A stretch of 64,000 nucleotides of DNA from Phanerochaete sordida (lineage: Eukaryota; Basidiomycota; Agaricomycetes; Polyporales; Phanerochaetaceae). Below, in pieces: positions 22,064 to 34,145 of the stretch (within the stretch, counting starts at the first letter, position 1; each line of letters opens with the position of its first letter). The stretch spans positions 124,001 to 188,000 of the forward strand of contig BPQB01000066.1 of assembly GCA_019973155.2 (NCBI GenBank), given 5' to 3'. The notes below the pieces were generated by a model. It was not told where the DNA came from. It searched no databases and saw only the letters and a program-made list of their open reading frames with translations. The position numbers were made by a program, and so were the translations under genes.

Positions 22064-24418
22064 TCACGCCCATGAGCTCTTGATCAAATCTGCTGCACGT
22101 TCCGCTAAGATGTAGATGGCTGCGATGGGATGTCCTGCGGGGATTACGGGCTTCGTGGGGATCGTCAGTCGCACAACCGTGTCAAATGCAAGGCAAAACG
22201 CACTATCACCGAAGCGTCGACCACTCTCAGGCCCTGCACACCCTTGACGCGGAGGTGGGGGTCGACGACGCCCCAGTCAGCGTCGGTGGGCGCCATGCGC
22301 GCGGTCCGCGTCGGATGCCAGATGGTCACGATGTTCTTACGAACCGCGGCTACGATTTCGTCGTCTGTCATCGCGGTGCTAACGTCACCGTACGGCGCCA
22401 CGACGAAGCCACTCCAAGGCTCTGTGGAGATGTAGCGCCGCGCCGCGCGGATTGCGGATAGCATGCCGAAGGCATCGAAGTCGGTCGTCAGGAAAGCTGG
22501 GTCGATCCGCGGGAAGGTGAAGGGGTCGGAAGACTGCAAGGTTACAGAGCCCACTGGCACAAGGCATTCTTGTCAGCGAAACGCTCAGATAGAGCGAAGT
22601 AGACAAACCAGAGGTTGGCGAGACCAGAACTGTGTTGATGCTGAGGTAGTGCCCTGTCGGCGGTATGGGATTAAGGCTCGCACTCCGCCCATCCTGACAG
22701 CTCATTAATCAGGGCTATTTGGGGCGGATCGACGAACTCACAGCAAAAAGCATTTCGTAGTGGGGGCTATTCGGGCCTTCATGACAGAAGTCGGTATACG
22801 TCACTACTAGTTCGACAGCAGACAAACTCACCAGGCGCCGGGTCTGACAGGTTTCGGGTCGCGAGCTGGCCCTCCGGAATTCTGCAATACGCAATCGTAT
22901 TTCCGGGAGTCGCAGTAAACTGGCCGGTGCGGTTGGTAAGCCACTGGGCCATGTCCGCGTCCCAGACCGCAGGGTCGCGCGAGACGTTGTCGAGGGTCGT
23001 GTTCGACGAGACTGTCCAGTAGCTCGAGACGTACGGGTGGTCGCTGAGGTGTTGCCCGACGTCGGGCAGATGTATGAGAGGCTTTACTCCGGCAGCCGTC
23101 AGGGCGTCGCGGTCGCCGATGCCAGACAGCATGAGCAGCTGGGGAGAGTTGACGGCGCCGGCGGAGAGTATGACCTCCTTGCGCGCTGTGACGGTGTGCT
23201 TCGGTGCTGAGCAATAGCGTAAGCTCTGACAAAAGCCCGGAGGAGAGAGCGATTTACATGTGGAACTTGCAGCGAACTCGACCTTTCGCATCGATGGTTC
23301 GCGGCCTGCAGCCTTCACAGGAATCAGGCGTGTGACCGTATTGGAAATCAAGACGTGCAGGTTCTTCCGATGAAGGACAGGGTCGATGTAGGCAGTCGCG
23401 GAGCTGCTTCGCTCTCCACTGCCCACTGTGCTCTGTAAATAACCTATGATATGCCCGTCAGTTTAAAAAATCAAAGGTAGGCAGGGGGAGGCATACTGAG
23501 GCCAAGAGTTTGTCCAGAATTCACGTCAAGATTATATGGAACCTCTGCATCTGCAGCCTTGCTGGTCTGGATGACCATGTTGTCAATCTCGCTGGGATAT
23601 CCTGGGACGCTGATCTCGAGGGGTCCATAGCCATGGTCCGCAGGGTCGACCTCGCCGGTCGTGTCGTGATGGTCCGCGGGCGGGACTAGGCGCGAGCTCT
23701 ACAAAGAAGGGTATAAGCATAAGGGCACTCGAAGGATACTTCCTCGTGCATACCTTATAGTAATACTGGGCGAGGTTTTCCCAGGTCCACCCAGGGTCAC
23801 CGGTCATATTGGCCCACTGGTCATATTCCTCGTCCGCGCCTCGCGTGTAAGCGAGGAAGTCTGGATGTCAGAACTGGCGATCAGGGTCGATACTGAGCGG
23901 ACATGAGTGGGTGAGTGCTCACTGATCGAGCTGCTTCCTCCGAGCAGTCGGCCGCGGGGATAGAAGAGTGTTCTATTATCGAGCCCAGGCTGCGGCTCGG
24001 TTATGTAGTTCCATAAGATGGAAGAGTTGCCCAGGGTGTTCGGAGCTAGGAACGGGACCTCGACGTCGAGGACGTCCTTATTCCTGGACCGTAACACCGT
24101 CAGACATCAGAGTACGTGAATAGCCATCCTATGACTGACGAGACCCCTGCTTCGATGAGTAGCACGGAGAACCGCGGATCCTCGGACAGCCGCGAAGCGA
24201 CGACATTGCCCGCGGTCCCACCTATATGCGGAAGGAACGAGGGCTATCAGTATCTGGTCGCGCGGAACAGCATTCAAATACGGACCTCCGATGACGACGA
24301 AGTCGAAGGTCGTGGTGGGAAGCTGCGAGGCATCTGTATACACCGTGCCGTGGGAGGCCTGCGACTGGACGACAAGTCCGAGTAAGCCTTGAATTATTGA
24401 CGCAAGATCGAGACGCAT
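22064..24418 (-). CDS. GMC oxidoreductase, secreted aryl-alcohol-oxidase-like
   Basis: Eleven exons (24418-24286, 24221-24140, 24083-23923, 23860-23754, 23698-23497, 23443-23258, 23206-22832, 22776-22742, 22693-22609, 22553-22204, 22150-22064) give 600 aa. A hydrophobic leader (MRLDLASIIQGLLGLV) suggests secretion. The FAD-binding GGGTAG lies at 44-49, followed by GRLLGGSSSINF, ILSAGAVNSPQLLMLSGIG and the C-terminal VVDASVI. The active-site pair is present as His535 (IWHPTR) and His579 (PAGHP). Family members oxidise alcohols with O2 and release H2O2 for peroxidases during lignin decay. The usual HPVGTA/S around the first His reads HPTRTA, so substrate choice may differ. The intact reading frame contrasts with the GMC-like scrap near 8.4 kb. 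Confidence 0.94.
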
Positions 24419-25516
24419 TCTGGCGATTGGTCGTCAGCAAGGACGCGTTGAGTCGAAATTTGACCCTGCTCACCAGTACTTATACGCCCCCGCGCCATGA
24501 TTGAGGCCCTGTGTGTGCCTTGGTGCGACGTCAGTTACGTGAGGGCCGCCTCGGCGCTGCGTCCCATGCACCGTGCGGGCGCGTTGCCCCTGCGCGCGCC
24601 TCGAAAACGCCAACTCAATCAGGCCCAATCACGGCGGACGCAGTCAGCTGCCGCTGCAGCTGAACGGTCGTACGAGCGTCCAATCTGCGCAATCAGACCC
24701 TCCCAGCTTCTCCTCTGGCACAAATATTCTGCCATGGGCTCTCCGTCTGCATGACCATCTGCGGTGGCGTAGGGCTGCACAATTCGGACGGTGCAGCTCG
24801 CCCTGTTCACATGCTATCGTCTGTCGCCGCACGCGCCCTGCGATGGCCGAGAATATCAATGGCAGCCTATCGAAGCTCTGTCGTATTAGAGGAGTGCTAG
24901 CGCGTAGATGTAGCTTTGCTCACCGTATAGCCCGATGGTGCTCGGCAGAAGGCATGTCAGTTTCCAACATGTCGTCTCTTGGTAGAACTGGGGATGTCGG
25001 AGGAACGGAGGCGAAGAAGGACTTCGCAGCGCCGGTGAGGATGGCGCCAGCGATGGCACGACCATTTTGCGTCTCCTTGAGAGACCGGGAAGACATGAGA
25101 CGATATAGCAACGGAGCGCTGCGGCGAGCATATGCAAGGGACGGGTAGCCCTTAAAGCCGTGTAGGCGACTGTTCACGCCGACGCCGCAGGGCAGTCTTC
25201 GCGAAAATCCTGCCAAGGCGAGCACGTATTGCTGAGGCTGGCAGCGACGAGAAGTCTCAGAAAGGCGCACAGCTAGCTTTTTTATCCCGATCTCGAAGGA
25301 GCTGTTTTGCCAAAGCGGAGGCTCGGATAGATCTTCCTACCTGTCGAAGTGCGGCAGACGGCTACGATGATGGTGGAAGAGGGAAGAGATGCAGGCGCCC
25401 AGGCTTGCTACCCTTAACAGAGCGCGACTAATTTCGCTTTATTCACAGTCGAGCAAGGCCAAGCCAGAATAGTCGAGGAGCGCAGATTATTCGAGGAAAT
25501 CACTCTATCAGTAACC
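24419..25516. other. intergenic, no recognised gene
   Basis: The promoter of the secreted GMC gene is expected next to 24419. Only short motif-free ORFs occur in the rest. Confidence 0.45.
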
Positions 25517-28330
25517 CTAGGTTTCTACCGGAGGTCCCGCAGCCTCGTCAGACCCATCTACACTTCGCACCTCAGCCCGCCTCAGGTGCTGTGCGCGCAA
25601 GTCGATGATATCCTGCAGCGTTCCCGCCAATTCGGTGGTACGTCTGCTGTGCATCATCGATTCTGCTCCTACAGTCTCGACTAGTTTGTCGAAGATCTCC
25701 TCGTTATCGGCCTGGAGCGCGTGGTTTTCCTGCTCGAGGATCCGCCTCTCCGTCTCCAGTGTCGTCTTCGTTTGCTGTAGTTCTCTGTTCTGACTCCCGA
25801 GTCTCAGGTTCTCCTCGGTCAGCTCCTGGAGCCTCTGCTCTGCTGAGCGGAGCTCTTCGGCCCTGGCATGACTCTGCTGCTCCAGCGCGCGCTTCTCCTC
25901 GTCGAGAGTGCGCTTGTCCGCTTCGAGATCTTGAACGCGTCTTTGCACCCGCGCGACGGTGCCCTCCAGTTGTGTCTTTTCCTGCTCCAGCAGAGCAGCA
26001 CGCTCCTCAGCATCGTGAAGGCGGCCTTCCAGCTGCGCAACAGTGTCCTCCAACTGAACCTTTCCCCGCTCCAGCACATCTGCCCGCGCCTCCGCGTCGT
26101 GAAGTCGCTCCTGAGTCTCGCGCAGGAGCTGGCGCATCTCGTCGAGCTCTTCCTCGTGCGTGCCGTCCTTCTCCTCGCTTGCGATGTTCGCCAAGGCCGC
26201 ATCAGCAGCGGGTGGCGACACGTCTGCTGAGTCCGAGGCGTAGTCGCCCTCAGAGTTGGTCCACTGCGCCGAGCTGGACTGGTGAGATGAGGTGTCAGAG
26301 TCGTCGCTGAGGGGAGCATCCTCCGCACGAGTGCGAACTTCCGGGCGTGGGGCGTCGTCGGCATCGGACTCGTCCGCACGTGCACGCTTGGTGCTGCTAG
26401 CCTGCGCTTCTTTCCCGTCCTTGCTCTCCGGCCGTGACCGCATCTGCGGGTCTCCATCGTCCTTGTCGCTCACAGCGCCCGGCGTCGGCGTGCGAGATGG
26501 GGGCGGCGGGCATGTCTCCGAGTGGTACGGCACCTGTTCTCCGTCGGTGAAGTTGAGCTCATAAACCAGACTCTTCATCCGTCCCAGCCAGCCATCGGCG
26601 GCAGTGACTTCTGGCTCGACGTCGCTAACGCTAGCTGCAGCGTTTTTGATCTGGCGGATTGACGTGATGAGCGTAAGATATTTACACGGCCTAGAGGAAA
26701 CACGCTCACTATTTTCAGCTGATCGGGACTCCACCAGTCCTCTTCGACGCACGTAGCGCCTCCGGCCTCGGCGAGCGCAGCGACATGCGCCATGGTCCCG
26801 CTGATGAGAGCGCGGTCTTTGAAACCGCCCTCCAAGATGCTGATGAAGCGACCACCCGCGTTTTTGTCAGCGAATTCGCAGGCGTCCAGCGTGAAGCGGC
26901 GATAGAAGGAGGTCGGCACTCGGGCATGGGATTGATACTCGTACTCGGAGGCATTGAAACCGCAGCTACAAGGATGCACTAGGTGAGCTTACATCTGAGG
27001 TAGATTATATCCGGTCATCCAGGCTCGTACCTCAGAAAAACGATTACAGGCGGATGGAACCGGTAAGGGTCGGTGACATCAATAAACTTCTGAGCTTCGT
27101 CAAAAACGTTTCTATACTGGCTGGAGTACTTATCCCAAAAGTCCTTCTCATCTGTGTAGCTCGAGAGAGGGATATTGTAGATGCATTTGGCAGGGAGCAT
27201 CGCTTTGAACACTCGTTGTAAGTGCTGATGTTCCCTCCAAGACGTCTGTTTGCATTCGATGTGTTACTGTTACGGTGGGAATAAAATCACGTACTCAGCC
27301 TGGATATTCTTCGGGGTCGTACAGACCACAGTAGGCGAAGCTAGCACTCGCGTCCTCCGCTACCATTGACTGTGTTCCAGATCCTAGCAGGTGCATAACG
27401 AATGAGCCCACGCTGAATATAGCAATGCTATGCGCTAAGTCACACTTACCCAAACATATATCGATGTCGAAAATGACAATACGTTCCATTCCATACTCCA
27501 TGGCTGAAATACTGTGAATATATGCCGGCAGGGGCGTTGGCATACTTCCTTACCACAGTGTGAGGCGATGATAACGTTGTTCAAAGGAAGCAATACTTTC
27601 TAACCCCGTCATCGTTGTCCTGTGCAATGGTCCAGGTCAAAATTGCGTATGTGGGAATGAAGCGGACTTGTGCGGGCTCACCCTATCTGCATGAAGTCCC
27701 GGCGGGCGAATTGCCACAAACGCTCGCGGCGCGCCGATTCCTTCTGGGATATCATAGCCGTCGGCGGCTCGAGAAAGCTGACAGACAGCTTCCACTGCTT
27801 CATGAATTGTCCCTAGGGAGCCGTTGAGAGCATGAACGGTATTCTCATTGTCTGTAAATGACTACGTCATTCCCGTATTTCGTGAGTTTAATGAGCTGTG
27901 AAATGGGCGACGTACAGTATAGGCCATGTTCGTCCTCTTCCGCCAGGTCAAGCCACGGAGCAGCATCGCGGTCGCCGTATTTGCATAGGGAGATAATTTC
28001 TCTGGGCCTCTTTGACTTCTTATCCGCCTCAAGCTCTCTGCGTGAAGGAACATCGCGTTAGGCGCGGTCGACATGACGGCATTTCAGTATGTCTACTGAA
28101 GCGGCACTGCGTTTGACGACGACGGCAGGTATACGCTCAATAGTTTGCGTAGAGCGAGTAGCATTTGGGAGCGTGACAGAGGCCTCCAGGCGAGCAATAG
28201 CGGCAGCCAGACCCTTGTTCACGGCGTCGAGGCGTTCCGGAGTCTCGTCCTTACAAAGGTCGTCAGGGTGAGGTTCGTGACTTAGACATGCGTCTTGCAT
28301 AAATACGAGCGGTGGTCCGGGGTAAGTCAT
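25517..28330 (-). pseudogene. Hos3-type histone deacetylase paralogue 4, two nonsense codons, coiled-coil tail
   Basis: The family start is present (PPLVFMQDACLSHE, ETPERLDAVNKGLAAAIARLEA). A TAA at 28060-28058 interrupts exon 1, after which the same frame continues into ELEADKKSK...HGLY. A second stop, TGA at 27297-27295, closes exon 5 exactly where the intact gene has its last Glu codon. Catalytic motifs have decayed: RPPGHH reads RPPGLH, DIDLHHG reads DIDICLG, GFDA reads GFNA and GGY reads GGF. Exon 3 must start at a later acceptor to read LNNVII. Later exons are well kept: TSWREHQHLQRVFKA...VIVFL, then CGFNASEYEYQ...WWSPDQLKI. A 59-nt intron leads to a roughly 375-codon tail rich in heptads (LHDAEARADVLERGKVQLED and similar), ending at 25517. 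It cannot make a full-length deacetylase. The tail could survive as a separate protein. Confidence 0.82.
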
Positions 28331-28681
28331 GGCGGAAGACACCAACAACCAGACGACGACTCACATCACCGCCTGACTCGAGGCGTTGCCGTGCACGCTT
28401 AGCCAAGCAATACCGTGACTTACGTACATGCTGAGGTGCGCGCTTGCGTCGAAATGAGACTGATTCAAGGTAATTATGATTCACCTACGATTCGTACATG
28501 TACGTGTCCGAGGCGGAGCATGCATTCGGAAACTCAGCGCGAAGAGCGGCGAAATGCGACATATGCCGCGTATGGAAAAGCGCATCAGCACGTGACGTCC
28601 CGAGTGCACATATTCGAGCGCGTTCGCCTCGCGTCACTCCTTTCTTCTCCCCACCATCTTCGCGTCTTCACGAGCCTCGCC
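28331..28681. other. divergent promoter region
   Basis: This 350-bp gap separates deacetylase copy 4 (minus) from the dynamin-like gene (plus). It is CT-rich just before 28682. Confidence 0.5.
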
Positions 28682-31600
28682 ATGGCCATAGACATCCTTG
28701 ACTCTGAATCACACTATGCCAAGCGTAGGCGACAGCACCTGACCCTCATCAACACCCTCCGCGCTCTAGGGTAAGGATTTGGTGCCGCCGCGTCCGCCCT
28801 CGTCTGGTTTGCTCACCTTCTTTCCTGCTTGCAGCGCGCAAGCCGACCTTGATCTTCCCCGAATTGCGGTTATCGGAAACCAGAGTGCTGGGAAGTCTAG
28901 TCTCGTAGAAGCCATCTCAGGGGTTCGTCTTCGGTACGCGACGCCACCTGGAGCTTGCTCACGCGTCAATGTTTCAGATTTCGGTCCCGCGGGACGCAGG
29001 AACATGCACGCGGTGTCCCATAGAATGCCGTATGGCGGACTCAGAAGACGAGTGGAGGTGTCGAGTCTCTATTCGCTGGGAGTTTCACAGCGACGGCCGG
29101 AGGCTAGACAAGGTCGAAGAGCTAGCCTTCGGCGACGTCATTACCGACCCACAAGACGTTGAGCTCGTCCTTCGGCAAGCACAGACCGCAGTACTCAACC
29201 CTTCAAAAGACGAGAGCAGCTTTCTGGGTCTGTCGGAAGCGACCTTGAAGCAGCGTGGTACAAAGAACGAACTGCCATTTTCTCGAAACGCAGTCTGTGT
29301 CGACCTCTCTGGGCCAGGGCTGGTTGATCTTGCGTTTGTGGACCTCCCAGGTTTGTCCCATCGCTATGTATGCGTCTTCTATGGTTCACATGATTTACAG
29401 GGATCATACAGAATGCAGAGCCACATATCGTCCAATTCGTTGAAGACCTTGTGTTGTCCCAGATACAGGGCAACTGTCTCATTCTCGTGACGCTGCCGAT
29501 GAGTGGTAAGTACTGCCATGTAGATTATTGTAATCAAGGGCACCTGCTCACTAAGTCTAGATGACATCGAGAACCAAAAAGCTATGAGCCTCGCACGACA
29601 AGTAGACCCTGCAGGCTCACGAACAATAGGTGCGTACTCCTCGCCGGGCGACGGACATGTGCTTATATGCGTTTTAGGTGTACTTACGAAGCCCGACACG
29701 CTCACGAGTGGTGCCACTCGCTCAAAGGAACTGTGGCTCGACGTGATCGAGGGTCGCAACCCCAAGTTCCCGCTGCGTCTGGGGTACTACTGCACGCGCC
29801 AGCCAGACGAGGACGAGCGCAGGGCGGGAATCACCAGCGCGGAAGCCCGACAGGCCGAGTCTGAATTCTTCGCGCGAACATCACCTTGGTCCGCCACGTC
29901 GCAGCCGCTGCACTTCGGCACGCGCAACCTCGTGGCGCACCTCAGCAAGCTCCTGACGCGGATTATCGACGACAGGTGCGCATATACCCAACCTTCGTTG
30001 CGAATATCAGCTGACGCAGCGCGCCAGCCTCCCGAACATCGCGAGCGAGACGACGCGGCAGCTCGACGACTGCAACACGCGCCTCGCCGCGATGCCGCCG
30101 CGCATCGAAGAGCCGGCATCCTTCGTGCTCGCGCTCCTCACGCGCTTCTGCATGCAGGTCTCGGCGTTCGTCGAGGGCGCGCTCGACGCTGCGGCCCTCG
30201 TCCAGGAGTGCCGCGGCGTGTACACCGGCTACAAAATCAGCATCCGCGCGACCGCGCCCGACTTCCTGCCCTACCCGAACCTTGCGGCGGCTGGGCCTGA
30301 GCTGCAGGCAGGGCGCGCGCTGAAGTTCCTGAGGCTCGACGAGGAAGACGCTGGCACTGCGAGCGCGGATGCTTCGTACCTCTGCCTCGACGACGTGCGC
30401 AGCCGGATCAACTTGTGAGTGGCTATAACCGCGCATACACCTGAGAAGTCGCTGACGGGTCCGCAGGGCGATCACGCGCGAGCTGCCGAACAACATCCCG
30501 TATGTCGCGAAGGTGTCGTTCATCAAGGACTTCCAGCGCCACTGGCCGACGTACACGCGGCGCTGCGTCGACGCGGTGTATGCCGCGCTCCAGCAGACCG
30601 CGCTGCACCTCGTGCACACGATGTTCGGCCCGTACGCGCACCTCGAGCCTAAGATCAAGTACGTTCCCCTACATTTTGCTGCTTTAACATGCATGCTGAC
30701 GCGAGAGCAGGCGCGCCGTCGAGCAGCTCATCCGCGAGAAGCTCGACGCGACGATGGCGCAGACCGCGCGCATCCTGCGCTACGAGACCGCGCCGTTCAC
30801 GCAGAACGACCACTACCTGAGCGCGTCGAAGGACAAGTTCCTCGCGATGTACAAGAGCGCGCGCAAGAACGAGAAGGACACGCCGAAGGGCAAGGCTGCT
30901 GCAGCCAGTGTCCACACCCCGGGCGCGGCACCTGCGCCACCATCGGCGCCGAGGCTAGTCAGGCCTATACCTACGCCAGCACCGCCGACGCCTGCTCCGC
31001 CGCCATCGACGCCCCAGGCGCCACCCGCGGCCACGTCCCCATTCAGTTTCACGTCTGGTGCGGCCAAAACTGTGAGTATGACGCATATTCACCACATCCC
31101 ACGCTTAGCGGTGCCAGCCGGCGACGACTCAGGTTCGACGCTACAACTGCCTGGGCACCGAGTGGTTCCTCGGCCCTATCGTCGAGGAGGCTCCTGGGTC
31201 CGGCGTGTTCGTCCAGTACGAGTCTGTCTCGTGCATGAGCGAGTATAAGCGCTGGTCTTTCGAAGTCTGTCTTGCCTGGGCCGCGCGGTTGCATCAATGC
31301 CGTGCTGACGATTGTCCTTTCTAGGAGCTTCGCGTCGGAGACTACCAGCAAGGCCTTGCTGCACCTACCGCGAACGACGCCGCCTCCACACCTGCGCAGA
31401 AGAAGCAGAAGGCCGCGCCGACCCCCAACCCGTTCTCACTGAGCGCCTCAGAAGCGAACGGCAAGTTTGGTGGAACCGCTTTTGCCCCGGCGTCACCTTC
31501 GGTCGGGCTCGGGCTCCCCCCAAAGCCTATGTCCTTCGGCTCGCCCACCCCGACGCTGCCTCTCTTTGGACAGTCCGCGGCCTCTGACCAGCCCCCGGCG

Positions 31601-32131
31601 CCCGTGGTACTACCGGCGCTGCCCTCTTATGCGCTGCTGAACGGCTCGGCTGCCTCCACGCCCGCCGCCGGCGGTCTGCCGGACGAGGAGCGGAAGCAGG
31701 CAGAGCTCGAGGTGCTCGCGGGCCTCGCGAAGCTCGGGTACACGAACATCGACGTCGCGGACCTCGGCAAGCTCGTCCCGCCGGACGAGTACGAGCGCGA
31801 GCTCGAGGTCATGGCCGAGGTGCGCGCGTACTTCAAGGTCGCGTACAAGGTGCGTCTCTCCCCGCCCGTGACAGAGCACTGCTGACGGCGCGCGCAGCGC
31901 GTCATCGACTACGTCCCGCTCGTGATCGACCACGAGTTCCTGCGCGCGTTCGCCGACGCGCTGCAGGAGCACCTCGTGCGCCAGCTCGGGCTCGGCGCCG
32001 CCGACGGCGCGGCGAAGTGCGCGGCGTACCTCGAGGAGAACCCGTTCGTCACCGCGACGCGCGACGAGCTCACGAGCCGGAAGGCGCGCCTTGAGAGCGT
32101 CCGTGACGAGCTCGCCGGGTTCGGGCTGTGA
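28682..32131 (+). CDS. dynamin-like GTPase
   Basis: Twelve exons (28682-28770, 28835-28922, 28978-29350, 29401-29505, 29561-29629, 29678-29975, 30028-30414, 30467-30658, 30711-31071, 31133-31264, 31325-31849, 31898-32131) give 950 aa. G1 is GNQSAGKSS (44-52), G3 is DLPG (181-184) and G4 is TKPD (245-248). A stalk follows (RDAGTCTRCP to LPNNIPYVAKVSFIKDF). A Pro/Ala/Ser-rich insert at about 620-780 separates it from a GTPase effector domain (LEVMAEVRAYFKVAYKRVIDYVPLVIDHEFL) near the C-terminus. Dynamin superfamily proteins self-assemble and hydrolyse GTP to remodel membranes. There is no PH domain or mitochondrial leader, so it belongs to the fungal Mx/Vps1-like side branch rather than a classical endocytic dynamin. 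The precise membrane is not inferable. Confidence 0.94.
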
Positions 32132-32469
32132 TGCACCGGTGGAGTCTTTGTATGTTTTGTATGCTATGGATGGATATAATTGGAACAGATTGGTATAGAT
32201 CGCATTGACGTGAACAAGATGAAGTACAAGCCTGACATTTGGCCCCATGGGCAGCGCATTCTGCAAATTTAGCCTCACCTCAGCTCACGGGTGAGATGTA
32301 AACTCCACCAGGTTTGGCCTAATTGCAGGTGCGGCGTACTTCTACTTTCCACTCACACCGCAAAACACTATGTGAAAAAATAGATGCGGGGCAATACAGG
32401 AGCTCGTAAATCCAGACAACCCATTCGAAGCAAGGAACCGAGCTCAAGCGAGGCCTCGAGGACACTTGC
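32132..32469. other. convergent 3' regions
   Basis: Terminator space between the dynamin-like gene and hemerythrin gene 1. AT-rich 3'-UTR-like sequence follows 32132; no gene is recognised. Confidence 0.5.
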
Positions 32470-33484
32470 CTAGCTGCCTTTCGGAGCAAACTCCCAGAAC
32501 TAGACGTCACATCAGCACGGCAACCACAAACCCAAGCGCAACGCAACACGTACATGTCGGTAGGGTATGGCGAGGACATACGGCACGAGCACGTGTCGGA
32601 GGAGCGCGGGCACGGGCGGGAACGCCGTCCACCGCGGCGCGCACAGCACCGCGAACGTGAGCGCGCGCGCGATGGGCTGCACACTCTATCAGCACCCAGA
32701 CAAGCGTACGGATGCGCGGGGGACGCACGAATTTCCGGACGTACGCCTGCCCGACCGCCGCGATGTGCTGCATCTCGTCTGCGGTGAGCCCTGCGGCGCG
32801 CAGCTTCGCGGGCTCGAGGTGCGTGACCTCGCTCACGAGCTGTCGAGCGATCAGCTGGGAACAAAGAGCGTGGGGAGTATATGTACGTGTACCGAGAGCG
32901 CAGCGGCAAAGCTGTCTATGAGCGCGCACAGCTTCGCCCCATCGAAGGGCACCGCCGTCTGGTCCACGGGCGTAGTCTTGTCGAAGCCGTAGGGGTGTGC
33001 GGGCGGAAGGCAGGAGACCAGATAGTTCTCGAACGCGGTGACGCCGTCTTGGAACGCTGCGTGCTCCTCGTGGACGAAGGCCGTGTCGAGCTTCGGGGCG
33101 TAGAGCGCGAAGTACGTCTCTTCCTCGAATCTGCGCGACATGTGAGCAGGGGCGCACGGTATAGGGGAAGGAGTGACATACTCGTGATGTGAGTGCAGCA
33201 CGGCGCACCAGAGCAGGCAAAAACCGACGAAGTTCGTCTGCTTCTGCTGTGGTATTGCGGATGCTTGCTTCAAACGCGGGAGAACTCAAGCTAATTTGGG
33301 CGTGTGTCGTGGGGGTCTCGTGGCAGCGTACCTCGTAGATTGCGAGCAGTGCGTTTAGGAACGTCGCGTGCGCGCCAGCCATCTCCCAGTGCTGCATTGC
33401 CCAGGGGTCAGAGGGGACGGGGCCGCCGGCGGAGGACTTGAACGCCTCGAGCGAGTCGCGGAGTGCGGTGGGTGTGTCGACCAT
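32470..33484 (-). CDS. hemerythrin-like (HHE) protein 1
   Basis: Six exons (33484-33332, 33267-33182, 33130-32893, 32854-32729, 32685-32554, 32499-32470) give 254 aa. Candidate metal ligands sit on successive helices as in HHE-type four-helix bundles: His39 (MAGAHATF), HSHHEFEEE (76-84) and VHEEH (His103). The C-terminal third (LIARQLVSEVTHLEP to YVLAIPYRHFWEFAPKGS) is a family extension with a hydrophobic Pro-rich segment. Hemerythrin-like domains bind a di-iron centre and sense or carry O2 or iron; the role in fungi is not settled. A tandem paralogue with the same intron positions lies upstream on the same strand. Confidence 0.88.
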
Positions 33485-33829
33485 GGTGTAGGCGTAAAGA
33501 GACAGGGATGGGGCCAAGCAGCATTTTGCATGCGCGACAAGGCGTCTTATACAGCGTGCGCAGTTGATACCCTGGATGGCCATCTGCGCCATTCAGATGC
33601 AAAGTGGGGTGTGCTTGACATAAAATCTGACGCGAGCATCATATCTGTTATGAGCGCTGTTTACTTCAAAAGATGCCAGGGGGCCTCTGTTAGCACGCAC
33701 CCTAGTTGGCTCTATTTGAGGAAGGACTGCGGAAACAAGGATAGACGGCTCACCGAATGACATCGCTTGATGTGCAGACGATGGCTGTGCCAGAGTTGAA
33801 CAGCAGAAAAGAGTGCAGTAGATATGATC
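33485..33829. other. promoter gap of hemerythrin gene 1
   Basis: The region immediately upstream of 33484 should hold the promoter. Nothing else is recognised before the reductase fragment begins. Confidence 0.4.
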
Positions 33830-34145
33830 GACAGGAAATCACTGGTGCACTTTCGGTGGCGGATTTGTCTGGCGTTCTGACGGTCGACACATCTGTGGTG
33901 AGCCTCGCGACGAGCGAATCGATCTCTGCTTGCCGTTCTGCGACGGGCAGATTTTTATCGAAATCGGATGAGGCCAAGGAGGATAGCGCAGCTGCAAGGG
34001 ATTGGATTGTGTAGTGTTCAATGACAAAATCCCAGGGTATCTTCTTTGAGACTGCCTGCACTGCGGAATTTGTCGGGACGCGGAGAGCGTCGACAGTCCG
34101 ATTACGCAGGAACGTCGCGCTGGGACTTTCAACAGTCCGATTCAA
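33830..34145 (-). pseudogene. fragment of an NRPS-like reductase (carrier/linker region)
   Basis: The minus-strand frame SPSATFLRNRTVDALRVPTN, then FVIEHYTIQSLAAALSSLAS and QAEIDSLVARLTTD aligns over about 95 residues with the reductase at 51.6-55.5 kb (SLSATFLRNRIVGALRVSTN; QAEIDSLVARFTAD). It covers the end of the carrier domain and the linker before the reductase domain. No adenylation or reductase domain flanks it. It is an isolated, diverged piece inserted between the two hemerythrin genes. Confidence 0.85.
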
